Part shown: in pieces, positions 27,622-36,552 of the stretch
Layout: each line of letters begins with the position of its first letter
How positions within the stretch are numbered: the stretch's first letter is position 1
Assembly (NCBI RefSeq): GCF_003112535.1
Contig: NZ_BEWA01000030.1
Span: forward strand, 113,890-177,889
Reading direction: 5' to 3'
DNA from: Streptomyces rishiriensis
GTDB lineage: Bacteria > Actinomycetota > Actinomycetes > Streptomycetales > Streptomycetaceae
Length of the DNA: 64,000 nucleotides
The notes under the pieces: model-generated
Database searches by the model: none
Seen by the model: the letters and a program-made list of their open reading frames with translations, nothing else
Told to the model about the DNA's origin: nothing
Position numbers and translations under genes: made by a program

Positions 27622-29715
27622 TCACACTCCCAGTTGAAGCCCTTCGGCCGCCTCCTCCACCATGGCGAGTCCGAGCCGACTGACCCGTACGGAGAAGGGC
27701 GCGCCGGCGACCCGCAGACCCGTCAGACCGACCTCGCCCAGGGGCGCGCTGGGCAGGGGACGCAGGGTGACGGTTCCGGCCGGGGCGTCGGGCCGGACGC
27801 CGACGAGCGTGGTCAGCAGCAGGACCCCGGCGGCCGCCGCGGTGGCGGCGGGACGGCAGGCGGCCGGATGAGGAAGGGGCGCGCTTCCGTCTCCGCGCTG
27901 CTCCCCCGCATACATCTCCGGGAGGCGATGGCCGAAGGCGTCGGCGGCCGCCAGTACGCCTCGCAACAGGGCCACGCTCTCCTTCTCGAAGCCCGTGGCC
28001 GCCAGTCCCGCGACGGCGATCGCCGTCTCGTACACCCGGACGGCGCCGCTGCGATGGCCGAAGGGGTTGTGGCCGGCCTCCTTCGCGCCGAGGCCGCGGA
28101 GCCCCCAGCCCGAATCCATGGCGGGGCTGCCGAGCAGCCGGGCCAGTTGTTCGGTCTGCACCTTGTCCAGCAGCCCCGGCGCGTGGACGCCGCCCCCGAG
28201 CAGCCCGGTGTCGAGGATGTGGACGGTGGTCGCGCAGAGGTGGGGCAGCGGCCGCCCGTCGGGGCCGAGGGCGGCCGCGGGTCGGCCGCCTGCCCGGTCG
28301 TCGATCCAGAAGTCCCGACGGAACACCGCGCGCGCCGTCCGGGCCCACTCCCGCAGCCCGCCGTGGCCCGGACCGCCACAGGCGTCGAGCAGATCGGCGC
28401 CGAGCAGCGCGGCACGGTGGGCATGGGCCTGGGTGTCGCAGCGGACGGGGCCGTTGGGCAGCGGGTCCCGCAGGTAGGGCCCGTCGCCGACCGAGGTGCG
28501 CAGCCAGGTCAGACAGCGTTCGGCCGCCGGCAGCAGTTCCTCCGTCTCGCTGTCGGGCAGACCCCATCGGCGGGCCTCCGCGAGAACCACCGGGAAGAGC
28601 AGTGTGGCCTCCGTCCCCGTACAGGCCGGCGGCAGGTGCACGCCCGCGTCGCGCCGCGGGCCGGGGATCATGCCGCACCGCGGTCCCGGCAGGGTGACCT
28701 GGGTGCGGGCGAGGGTGCGCAGCGTGCCCGCGGCGAGACGGGTGCCCAGGGGCAGCGTCATTCGGGCCGCGGCGAGCGCCTCGGCCGGGGCCAGACCGCA
28801 GCGCCAGGGGGCGCCGGCCGCGAGGTGGGTGTCCGCGGGGCGCTCGGGGTCGCGCACGAGCAGGGCCTGCAGATCCTGGACGCTCGTGGCCAGCAGGGCC
28901 CGGACGCGCGGGTCGTCGCCCGTGGCGTGCGCGGGCGCCAGGGGGCTTGTCGCCGCACGGCCGACGGCGCGGACGGGACCCGCGCCGTCCAGGCGGATTC
29001 GCAGCTCCACGCAGACGCTGCCGCCGGGTGGCACGTCGAATCCCCAGCGCAGCAGTCCCGCGGACGCGATCGCGTCGGCGGGCGGGGGGTCGGCGCTGAC
29101 GCTCGATGTCCCGGCGGCACAGGACCAGCGCAGCCCCGAGTCGTAGACGCTGGCGGGCAGTTCGGGACCGGCGGCGCCGGCGGCGATCGCCCCGAGGTCG
29201 GCCAGGTCGGTCCCGAGGGCCACCTCGACCGGGAGGCGCAGCGGACGGGCGGCCGTACTGCGCAGGGTGATCCGCTCCGTGCCGTCCGCGGACCGGATCC
29301 GCTCGACGATCACGTCCGGGTCCGGGCCGCCGTGCGGAGTGACACGCAAGGTGCCGACGAAGCGCGCGGAGTCGGCCAAGGTCATCCGGGCCTGGACCAC
29401 GAGAGGTTCGCGTCCTGCCACCCTCAGCCGGCAACGGGACAGGACCCTCCGGCCCGCCCGGTAGAAGCCCTCCAGGCCGTGTCCTGTGAGTTGCCCCTGT
29501 TCCGTCGAGATGACGAGGCCGGGCAGAGCGACACAGATCATCGCCGTGTGAGCAGGCGGCAGGCCCGCGATGCGCGGCGGGGCCGACGAGACGGGCGGTG
29601 GGGCGCTGCCTCTGGCCGCAGACGCTGACGGGCGACCGACTGTGCCAGGTGGCTGAAGGAACCGGGGCGGGCGGACGTCTTCGTCGGCGGCGGAGGGCGG
29701 AGTCGGCTGATGCAT
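27622..29715 (-). CDS. Glycogen debranching enzyme-like protein
   Basis: 697-residue protein. After a Pro-rich N-terminus of about 55 residues comes a GDE N-terminal-like beta-sandwich (VISTEQGQLTGHGLEGFYRAGRRVLSRCRLRVAGREPL), then an alpha/alpha-barrel glycosidase-like domain (LGTRLAAGTLRTLARTQ; LPPACTGTEATLLFPVVLAEARRWG; CDTQAHAHRAALLGADLL). The usual PGKI..HE, SVDATPLF and NQGWKDS motifs of amylo-1,6-glucosidases are absent or changed, so activity is uncertain. ATG 29715 chosen; ribosome site AGAAG is weak. No glycogen genes are adjacent. Cytoplasmic. Confidence 0.72.
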   Translation of the reverse strand: MHQPTPPSAADEDVRPPRFLQPPGTVGRPSASAARGSAPPPVSSAPPRIAGLPPAHTAMICVALPGLVISTEQGQLTGHGLEGFYRAGRRVLSRCRLRVAGREPLVVQARMTLADSARFVGTLRVTPHGGPDPDVIVERIRSADGTERITLRSTAARPLRLPVEVALGTDLADLGAIAAGAAGPELPASVYDSGLRWSCAAGTSSVSADPPPADAIASAGLLRWGFDVPPGGSVCVELRIRLDGAGPVRAVGRAATSPLAPAHATGDDPRVRALLATSVQDLQALLVRDPERPADTHLAAGAPWRCGLAPAEALAAARMTLPLGTRLAAGTLRTLARTQVTLPGPRCGMIPGPRRDAGVHLPPACTGTEATLLFPVVLAEARRWGLPDSETEELLPAAERCLTWLRTSVGDGPYLRDPLPNGPVRCDTQAHAHRAALLGADLLDACGGPGHGGLREWARTARAVFRRDFWIDDRAGGRPAAALGPDGRPLPHLCATTVHILDTGLLGGGVHAPGLLDKVQTEQLARLLGSPAMDSGWGLRGLGAKEAGHNPFGHRSGAVRVYETAIAVAGLAATGFEKESVALLRGVLAAADAFGHRLPEMYAGEQRGDGSAPLPHPAACRPAATAAAAGVLLLTTLVGVRPDAPAGTVTLRPLPSAPLGEVGLTGLRVAGAPFSVRVSRLGLAMVEEAAEGLQLGV

Positions 29716-30000
29716 GCGATGACTTCTTCTGCTCTCTGTGCGCCTCGGGCGTGGTCGAGGCCTGATGGAAGGCTCCGGCAGGGCGGGTGAGCTGTGGCGG
29801 CGTGCCCCGTGCGGGCGTTCCGCCACTCAGGTGAACGGGGCGGGACTCCCCCAGGTCACGCCCCGGGCCCACAGGCCCCACCGAATGGCGGTCGCCCCCG
29901 TGAACGGCGGACCGGGGCCGGAGCACGGCTGGTCGCGAAAGCCACCCGGACCGGCCAGGGAACCGGCAGGGAGCCGACAGGGAAGCCGCCCGTCCAGCCC
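29716..30000. other. Gap between the debranching-like and DUF4192 genes
   Basis: 285 bases with no supported gene, hairpin or operator; presumably the promoter of the debranching-like gene. Confidence 0.4.
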
Positions 30001-32142
30001 TCAGAACATGCCTGGGGTTTCGCCCGTGCGGGACCGCGCGTCTTCCACGCCCTGGCCATGATGCCGAGCGGAGGGTTTTCCTCCAGGGCGCGTCCGGGAC
30101 CCTGCACGGCTCGGAGCAGTGGGGCGTGTCGCGTGCGTCCGTGTCGGGCGGGAGCGGAGATCCTCCGCCTCCGGTCCTTCAACACCCCCTTCCGTAGCCT
30201 GCGCAGGGCCCGCCCCAGCAGCGGTGGGACGGGGACGGCGGCGTCGGCGGGCAGTCGGGCGCGCGGAGGTCGTCAGTGGCGCCGGCGGGCCCACCCGTGA
30301 ACCGGGCGCCTCGGAGTCCGCTGCGTCCCTCACGTCGCGGGGGCGGACCGTGCCGTCGGTTGCACCGACGTCGTCCCCGTCGTGCGGATCGCCGGCCCAG
30401 CCGTTCGCGACGGTCTCGCCTGTCTCGCCTGTCTCGCCTGTCTTACCGGTCGAATTGTTCTCACCGGTCGCGTCGTTCTCCGCGGTCCCGGCGGTCTCCG
30501 CGGTCCCGGCGGTCGCGGCGTTCTCGGCGGTCGCCCCTGCGGCGCCCGTCCCGCACGTCGCGCCGATGGCCGTCGTGTCCGGGGGCCACGCGGCTCCTAC
30601 GGTCGGCGCGTCCCCGGCCGGACTCTCCGCCCCTGCGCGCCGTGCGCGTCCTTCGCGTTCGGCGCGCAGGCAACGTCGCACCGACTCGGGGTCGAGGCCT
30701 TCGTTGCACGCCTGATGCAGCAGTCGGGCGAAGAGATACGCCGGGTCCGCGCCCAACGCCATGGCGAACGCCTCCCTCGCTTCGAGTTCGTCGCCGCCGG
30801 ACCACGCCACCCAGCCGGCCAGAGTCAGCGGCGCAGCCGCGTGTTCTCCGTAGGGTCCGACGCACCGCCGTGCCAGCGCTCGCCACAGGCGCAGCGCGGG
30901 AGCAGCCTCGTCGCCCTCCATCCACTCGGCCGCCCGGTCGCGCGTCACGCGATCCTGAAGGCCGAGGATCAGAGCCGCGGCCTCGTCGCATCCGAGCAGC
31001 TCGTCGTCCCGGTGATCGGCGAGAAGCACGCCCGGCACCGCGGGCGCTACGGCCAGGCGCCCCATGACCCGTCCGGCCAGTTGAAGCGTCTCGGCGGCCA
31101 CCGCCCCGCGGGTCGCGTCGTCGAGGATCCTCGGGACGAGCGCCATGGCGACGGTGTCCAGGGCGACCTCCTGCTCCTGCGCCGCGCCGGTATCCAACGG
31201 CTGCAGCCGGGCCCGCAGTTCGCGCAGGGTGCCTCGGACCTGGATTCCCGCGTAGGTCGCGGCCGCGGCCAGCACGGAGGTGCCGGGCAGGCCCATCGGG
31301 ACGCCCTCGACCGGGCAGCAGCCCTCGCCCGCGCAGCAGTACGACCAGAAATGGCCGTCCGCAATGCACAGCGCTTCGATCACCGGGATGTCGAGACGAC
31401 CGCATGCGAGACGCAGCTGCTCAGCCAGCGGTTTCAGCCGTTCCATGACCTGGCGGCCCGTCTCTCCCCTCTCCGGCTCCTGACAGAGGTAGGCCACCAT
31501 CTGGGCGGGGCGGTTGCCTCGGCGTTCGCTGCCCTTGACCAGGCCCTGAGCCAGCTGCTGCGCGACGGCGCCCCAGTCGTCGGGGTTCGCGGGGATGCCG
31601 AGCCGGGCGCGGCCTCCGAACCGCCCTCGTCCGCCGCGGTCGTGCAGGGCCACCAGAACGATGCTGTCCTCCGGCCGGTACCCGAGCAGATAGGGCAGCG
31701 CATCGGCCAGTTCGTCCGGGGAGCGCAGGGTGACCTGATGGGCGGTCTGAGCGGTGCCGTACTCGGCCTCGCCTTCGTACATCGGGTGACTCACATAGGA
31801 AGGACCTCCGTCGCCGCCGCCACGCCCGTCACCTCCATGGCCTCCATGAGCTCCATGGGCTCGGTAGCCCATGGGCTCGTCTTCGCCGGAGCCGACGTCT
31901 CCTGGTCCACCCCCTTCTTCGAGGCCTCCGTCCCCTCGGCGGTCTCCGTCAAGCCGCCCTTTCCGGTCCCGCTCGTCCCGCCCGTCCGGGCCGCCGGATG
32001 CGTCCGGTGCTCCCGAAGCGCTCGCCTCCCGCGAGGTGTCCTGAGCGGCCCGTGCGTGCTGCGCGTGCTGTGCGTCCCGATCGTCACGTGGGGTGATGTC
32101 GCCGTTTTCGGGTGATCCAGTGGATTCGCTGTGATTCGTCAT
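30001..32142 (-). CDS. DUF4192 protein with long disordered ends
   Basis: 713-residue protein. The DUF4192 core spans about residues 135-475 (VTLRSPDELADALPYLLGYRPEDSIVLVALHD to the DPAYLFARLLHQACNEGLDP region). The N-terminal 130 residues (His/Ala/Gln and Gly/Asp-rich) and the C-terminal 220 (Thr/Ala/Glu/Gly, then Arg/Pro) are low complexity. The C-terminal part encodes short tandem repeats such as TGETGETGET, from three perfect 9-bp DNA repeats at 30413-30439. Function unknown; DUF4192 is widespread in actinobacteria. Divergent from recQ, with which it shares a 160-base promoter region holding a perfect DnaA-like box. Confidence 0.8.
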   Translation of the reverse strand: MTNHSESTGSPENGDITPRDDRDAQHAQHARAAQDTSREASASGAPDASGGPDGRDERDRKGRLDGDRRGDGGLEEGGGPGDVGSGEDEPMGYRAHGAHGGHGGDGRGGGDGGPSYVSHPMYEGEAEYGTAQTAHQVTLRSPDELADALPYLLGYRPEDSIVLVALHDRGGRGRFGGRARLGIPANPDDWGAVAQQLAQGLVKGSERRGNRPAQMVAYLCQEPERGETGRQVMERLKPLAEQLRLACGRLDIPVIEALCIADGHFWSYCCAGEGCCPVEGVPMGLPGTSVLAAAATYAGIQVRGTLRELRARLQPLDTGAAQEQEVALDTVAMALVPRILDDATRGAVAAETLQLAGRVMGRLAVAPAVPGVLLADHRDDELLGCDEAAALILGLQDRVTRDRAAEWMEGDEAAPALRLWRALARRCVGPYGEHAAAPLTLAGWVAWSGGDELEAREAFAMALGADPAYLFARLLHQACNEGLDPESVRRCLRAEREGRARRAGAESPAGDAPTVGAAWPPDTTAIGATCGTGAAGATAENAATAGTAETAGTAENDATGENNSTGKTGETGETGETVANGWAGDPHDGDDVGATDGTVRPRDVRDAADSEAPGSRVGPPAPLTTSARPTARRRRRPRPTAAGAGPAQATEGGVEGPEAEDLRSRPTRTHATRPTAPSRAGSRTRPGGKPSARHHGQGVEDARSRTGETPGMF

Positions 32143-32181
32143 GCGCAGACGATCTCGCGAATGCCGAAATCCTGCTCGACC

Positions 32182-32190
32182 TGTGGATAA
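32182..32190 (-). promoter_or_regulatory. Perfect DnaA-box sequence
   Basis: TGTGGATAA is the complement of TTATCCACA, the canonical DnaA box. It lies in the divergent promoter region of the DUF4192 gene and recQ. A single box by chance is not rare, but the AT-rich site stands out in this GC-rich gap. Confidence 0.4.
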
Positions 32191-32304
32191 CTCCGATCAC
32201 GGACATGCCAGGCAGACTGGCTCGTCGGGCCTGGAACCAGCCGAGGACCCCGCTCCCCCAACGGCCGTGACCGGATTGTCAGCGCCGTCCTGTTGTATGG
32301 AGGC

Positions 32305-34470
32305 ATGGAGCACACGAGCAACACGGATCTCCGGGCCGACGCCGACGCCGTCCTCGCCCGCCTCGTCGGCGACGCCTCGGGTGTGGCCCGGCTGCGCGAG
32401 GATCAGTGGCGGGCGATCGAGGCGCTGGTCGCCGACCGGCGCCGGGCCCTGGTGGTCCAGCGGACGGGATGGGGGAAGTCCGCGGTCTACTTCGTGGCGA
32501 CCTCCCTGCTCCGCGCCCGTGGCTCCGGACCCACAGTGATCGTCTCCCCGCTGCTCGCCCTGATGCGCAACCAGGTCGAGGCCGCGGCCCGGGCCGGTAT
32601 CCGTGCCCGGACCATCAACTCCTCGAACACGGAGGAGTGGGAGACCGTGCAGAGCGAGATCGCCGCAGGCGAGGTCGACGTCCTGCTGGTCAGTCCGGAA
32701 CGGCTGAACAACCCGGACTTCCGTGACCAGGTGCTGCCCGCGCTGGCTGCAGCGACCGGGCTGCTCGTGGTCGACGAGGCCCACTGCATCTCCGACTGGG
32801 GCCATGACTTCCGGCCGGACTACCGCCGGCTGCGGACCATGCTCACCGACCTTCCGCCGGGCGTGCCGGTCCTCGCCACGACCGCCACCGCGAATGCGCG
32901 TGTGACCGCCGACGTCGCCGAACAGCTCGGCACCGGGGGCGCCTCGGACGCCTTGGTGCTGCGTGGCCCGCTGGATCGCGAGAGCCTCAGCCTGAACGTG
33001 CTGCGGCTGCCGGACGCCGCGCACCGGATGGCCTGGCTCGCCGACCATCTCGACGAACTTCCCGGCTCCGGAATCGTCTACACGCTCACCGTGGCAGCCG
33101 CGGAGGAGGTCACCGCCTTCCTGCGGCAGCGCGGTCATGTCGTCGCCTCGTACACGGGCCGCACCGAGAACGCCGACCGGCAGCAGGCGGAGGAGGATCT
33201 GCTGGCCAACAAGGTGAAGGCGCTGGTCGCGACCTCCGCTCTCGGTATGGGCTTCGACAAGCCCGACCTGGGCTTCGTCGTGCATCTCGGCTCGCCGTCC
33301 TCTCCCATCGCGTACTACCAGCAGGTGGGCCGAGCCGGACGAGGTGTCGAGCACGCGGAGGTGCTGCTGCTGCCAGGACGGGAGGACGAAGCCATCTGGG
33401 AGTACTTCGCCTCGCTCGCCTTCCCGCCCGAAGACCTGGTGCGCCGCACTCTGGACGTCCTCGCGCACGCGGAACGGCCCGTGTCGTTGCCCGCCCTGGA
33501 ACCCTTGGTGGAACTGCGCCGCTCCCGTCTGGAGACCATGCTCAAGGTCCTCGACGTGGACGGGGCGGTCAAGCGGGTCAAGGGCGGCTGGCTGTCGACC
33601 GGGCAGCCGTGGCGGTACGACACCGAGCGGTACGAGTGGGTCGCGCGCCAGCGCAGGACCGAACAGGAGGCGATGCGGCAGTACGCGTCCACGACGGACT
33701 GCCGGATGGAGTTCCTCCAACGCCAGCTCGACGACGACGGCGCCAAGCCGTGCGGACGATGCGACAACTGCGCGGGAGCGCGCTACACCGCCGACACCTC
33801 CTCGGCCGCCCTGGACGCCGCGCGGGTGGACCTGGGCCGCGCGGGCGTGGAGGTGGAGCCCCGCCGGATGTGGCCGACCGGCCTGGCGGCGATCGGCTTG
33901 GACCTCAAGGGGCGTATTCCGGCGACCGAGCAGGCCGCGACCGGGCGGGCCCTGGGGCGCCTTTCGGACATCGGCTGGGGGAACCGGCTGCGCCCGATGC
34001 TGACCCCCCAGGCGCCGGACGGGCAGGTTCCGGACGATGTGGCCCGGGCCGTGGTGGACGTGCTGGCGGACTGGGCGAAGGGGCCCGGCGGTTGGGCCTC
34101 CGGAGCGGCCGACGCCTCACCGCGCCCGGTCGGGGTGGTCACCGTCGCCTCCCGCACGCGGCCGCGGCTGGTCCACTCGCTGGGCGCGCGGATCGCGGAC
34201 GTCGGCCGGCTGCCCCTGCTGGGTGCGGTGGAATACACCGCCGACGCCTCGCCGCTCTCCCGGAGCAACAGCGCCCAACGCCTCAAGGCGCTCGACGGCA
34301 TGTTGCAGGTGCCGCCGGCCCTCGCTGCCGCTCTCGCCGAGAACCCGGGGCCGGTTCTGCTCGTGGACGACTACACCGAGACGGGCTGGACACTCGCGGT
34401 GGCGGCCCGGATGCTCCGGCGGGCCGGCGCGCAGGGGGTGTTGCCATTGGTGCTGGCCATGCAAGGCTGA
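32305..34470 (+). CDS. recQ: RecQ-family helicase with C-terminal phosphoribosyltransferase-like domain
   Basis: 721-residue ATP-dependent 3'-5' DNA helicase. Motifs: LREDQWRAI, Walker A QRTGWGKSAVYF (about 52-60), DEAHCISDWGHDFRPDYR with the aromatic-rich loop, TTATANARV, ALVATSALGMGFDKPD and QQVGRAGR. A zinc-binding cysteine set (CRMEFLQ then CGRCDNC) follows. There is no HRDC. Instead the last 190 residues end with VLLVDDYTETGWT (about 682-694), the PRPP-binding loop of type I phosphoribosyltransferases. ATG 32305 is used; the only GGAGG lies one base before it, so TTG 32293 is an alternative. Probable role in recombination and fork repair; the PRTase part may bind a nucleotide. Confidence 0.87.
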   Translation: MEHTSNTDLRADADAVLARLVGDASGVARLREDQWRAIEALVADRRRALVVQRTGWGKSAVYFVATSLLRARGSGPTVIVSPLLALMRNQVEAAARAGIRARTINSSNTEEWETVQSEIAAGEVDVLLVSPERLNNPDFRDQVLPALAAATGLLVVDEAHCISDWGHDFRPDYRRLRTMLTDLPPGVPVLATTATANARVTADVAEQLGTGGASDALVLRGPLDRESLSLNVLRLPDAAHRMAWLADHLDELPGSGIVYTLTVAAAEEVTAFLRQRGHVVASYTGRTENADRQQAEEDLLANKVKALVATSALGMGFDKPDLGFVVHLGSPSSPIAYYQQVGRAGRGVEHAEVLLLPGREDEAIWEYFASLAFPPEDLVRRTLDVLAHAERPVSLPALEPLVELRRSRLETMLKVLDVDGAVKRVKGGWLSTGQPWRYDTERYEWVARQRRTEQEAMRQYASTTDCRMEFLQRQLDDDGAKPCGRCDNCAGARYTADTSSAALDAARVDLGRAGVEVEPRRMWPTGLAAIGLDLKGRIPATEQAATGRALGRLSDIGWGNRLRPMLTPQAPDGQVPDDVARAVVDVLADWAKGPGGWASGAADASPRPVGVVTVASRTRPRLVHSLGARIADVGRLPLLGAVEYTADASPLSRSNSAQRLKALDGMLQVPPALAAALAENPGPVLLVDDYTETGWTLAVAARMLRRAGAQGVLPLVLAMQG

Positions 34471-34738
34471 CGTCGAATCCCTGATCTCTGAGGCACGTAC
34501 AAGGCTTGAACGTCGACTCACGCATCCTTCCGTGAATCACTGGGTAGGGATATAAGCCACTCACCGCCACATAACGGTCGGTGGCCCCAATTGCTCGTTG
34601 CCGCATCCAAGTTCGGCAGGAAGAATTGAAGTCCGCTCCCCGCACGGCTCGGTCCGTAGTCCGGTTGGGCTCTGCTGCGGCGTGCGCTCCCCCGAATCCG
34701 ACCCGCCCGCAGTGTGGGCCGTAGCCGAAGGGAGGATC

Positions 34739-35359
34739 GTGACCTTCGGATTCGCTCCGTCCTCGGCGGCTTCGTTGTCGACGTCCACGTCCGCCGCCTC
34801 CGCCACCCGCTTGCTCGAGCCTGCCGAATGGGCCGCGGCCGGGATACCCCTGCTGCGCAACCCACGGGAAGTCGTCAGCGGACTGCACTCGCGGCACCGG
34901 CCGGGGCCGACGACGGCGATCGTGGCCGTCCTCGACCCGGACGAACGGGTGCGGGCCAGCGCTTCGTTCACCCGGCGCCAGGCGTCGAGTGACGGCTGGG
35001 TGTTCCGCAACGCCCTGCTCGCCCAGCTACGCCGGGTCATACCCCACGACCTGCGTCTGCGCACTCCCGTGCGTACCGCCGTGCTGCTCTACTGCCGCGA
35101 CGGCGACGCACGCTGGACGGAGGAGGACGGGGCGTGGATGTGGGGCCTGCGGGACGCCTGTACGTTGCACGGCCTGCGCTGCGGGGCGTACATCACTCTC
35201 ACCCGGGACGGTTGGCAGGTCCTCGGCGAGGGACGCGGGGGCCGACGGCCCAACGCGGATTCGACTCCGGAGCCCTTCGCCCTGTCCGAGGCTCCGCCGC
35301 CGCTCCCCCGCACCGGCGGCTCCGCCTCCGAGGTGATGCGTCGCGCGGCCGCCCGCTGA
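34739..35359 (+). CDS. Conserved hypothetical protein downstream of recQ
   Basis: 206-residue protein without transmembrane segments or a recognised domain. Notable features: an N-terminal Ser/Ala/Thr-rich stretch, VAVLDPDERVRASASFTRRQAS, LRRVIPHDLRLRTPVRTAVLLYCRDGDARWTEEDGAWMWGLRDACTLHGLRCGAYITLTRDGWQVL. GTG 34739 is preferred because AAGGGAGG precedes it by three bases. It is co-oriented with recQ after a 268-base gap, so it is probably transcribed separately. The steady codon bias supports a real gene; function unknown. Confidence 0.65.
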   Translation: MTFGFAPSSAASLSTSTSAASATRLLEPAEWAAAGIPLLRNPREVVSGLHSRHRPGPTTAIVAVLDPDERVRASASFTRRQASSDGWVFRNALLAQLRRVIPHDLRLRTPVRTAVLLYCRDGDARWTEEDGAWMWGLRDACTLHGLRCGAYITLTRDGWQVLGEGRGGRRPNADSTPEPFALSEAPPPLPRTGGSASEVMRRAAAR

Positions 35360-35848
35360 ACGGCGACCGGTTGCCCGAAAGGTTTTCGCGGCTCCGTACT
35401 CCCGCCCGCCGAGACCAGCGCCGAGGAGCATGACCCGCCAGCTCACGGCCTGAGCCGCCACACGCGCGCGGCGGCAGGAGCACGGCGCAGGAGCGCGGCG
35501 GCAGTCCAGAACGAGACCCTGCCGACGGCGACGAAGAGCCATCGGGGACAGCGACGGGACTGGGACGCAGGCGGGGACGGCGACGGGACCAGGTGCCGAA
35601 GCGGGGATGGACCCAGACGCAAAGACAGACGCAGACGGGAACGACGACGGCGATCACGACGGCGACGGCACCAGGGCGCGGGCCGAGGCCGGGACCGGAC
35701 CGGGCCGGGACGGCAAGGAATCAGGTTCCCACGGCCACCACCGGGAAGGCCCGCCTTTGGAAGCGCCCCCCTTTCCGGGCACACCGAAGAGGCGCCGCAG
35801 CAGCGACGCCTCTCTGGGCTCCGGACCTCGCGGCCTACCGGAACCGGG
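35360..35848. other. Gene-free stretch between convergent hypotheticals
   Basis: 489 bases between convergent genes. Open frames exist on both strands but are low-complexity (short GAC/GGC-rich runs, 35600-35700) with no ribosome sites or recognisable domains. Nothing supported. Confidence 0.5.
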
Positions 35849-36484
35849 TCAGACGCCCGCGCCCAGTACCCCGTTGATCTGCTGCGGGTCGCCGCAGACG
35901 ATCAGCAGGGCCGAGGCCCGCGCGAGGGCCAGCGGCAGAGCGGTGGCGGCGACGGTGTCGGATCCGCTGTTGACGGCGACGACGACGACCGGACGCACGC
36001 CCGCTCGGGTCACCGCGGCGGCATCGGCGTAGAAGACGTCATCCCCGGCGTCGTGCTGCGCCCAGTAGGACGCTTCGCCGAAGGACAGCTCGTGAGCGGC
36101 CCAGGGGTGCAGTTCGCCGGTGGTGACCACCAGCACGTCCCCCGGAGCGCGTCCGGATTCCAGGAGGAGGTCCACGGCCTCCTCGGCGGCGTCCAGCGCG
36201 CCCTCGGCCGAGGCCGGGATCAGCTGGACCTGAGCACTCGCCGGAGCAGGCGCGGCGGCGGGAGCGGCCGGGGCCGAAGGCCCGGGCTTGGCGGCCGTGT
36301 CACGCGGCGCGCGTTGCGCCGGCGGCGTGGGCCGGAGGGGTCCGGGACGACCGGGACGCGACGGAGCCGCGGGACGGGGTCCGGGTACAGGTCGAGGGGT
36401 CGGCGCGATGCGGCCGCTGGCCGGAGTGGCGCGGGGACCCTGGGCACTCTCGTGAATCTGAGGCTCCTCGGGAATGAGAGGCAT
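35849..36484 (-). CDS. Hypothetical protein with Pro/Ala-rich N-terminus
   Basis: 211 residues. The first 85 are Pro/Ala/Arg-rich and probably disordered. The rest forms a compact domain (LDAAEEAVDLLLESGRAPGDVLVVTTGELHPWAAHELSFGEASYWAQHDAGDDVFYADAAAVTRAGVRPVVVVAVNSG and ALLIVCGDPQQINGVLGAGV). The last segment recalls the C-terminal region of UvrD/RecD-type helicases, but the rest of the helicase is missing. It begins 68 bases after rnhB on the same strand and is probably cotranscribed. Function unknown. Confidence 0.6.
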   Translation of the reverse strand: MPLIPEEPQIHESAQGPRATPASGRIAPTPRPVPGPRPAAPSRPGRPGPLRPTPPAQRAPRDTAAKPGPSAPAAPAAAPAPASAQVQLIPASAEGALDAAEEAVDLLLESGRAPGDVLVVTTGELHPWAAHELSFGEASYWAQHDAGDDVFYADAAAVTRAGVRPVVVVAVNSGSDTVAATALPLALARASALLIVCGDPQQINGVLGAGV

Positions 36485-36552
36485 GAGCTGTTGTCTATCA
36501 AACTTTGGTGCGGCACGCGCCAGCGGGTGGCACATCAGTGCGACCGGAACGG

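Noticed and set aside
26723..29926. Possible giant fusion reading through NrtR and the debranching-like gene
   Set aside because: Upstream of 27481 the frame is Arg/Pro-rich shadow of the 27622-29715 gene; the Nudix domain has a natural start at 27481.
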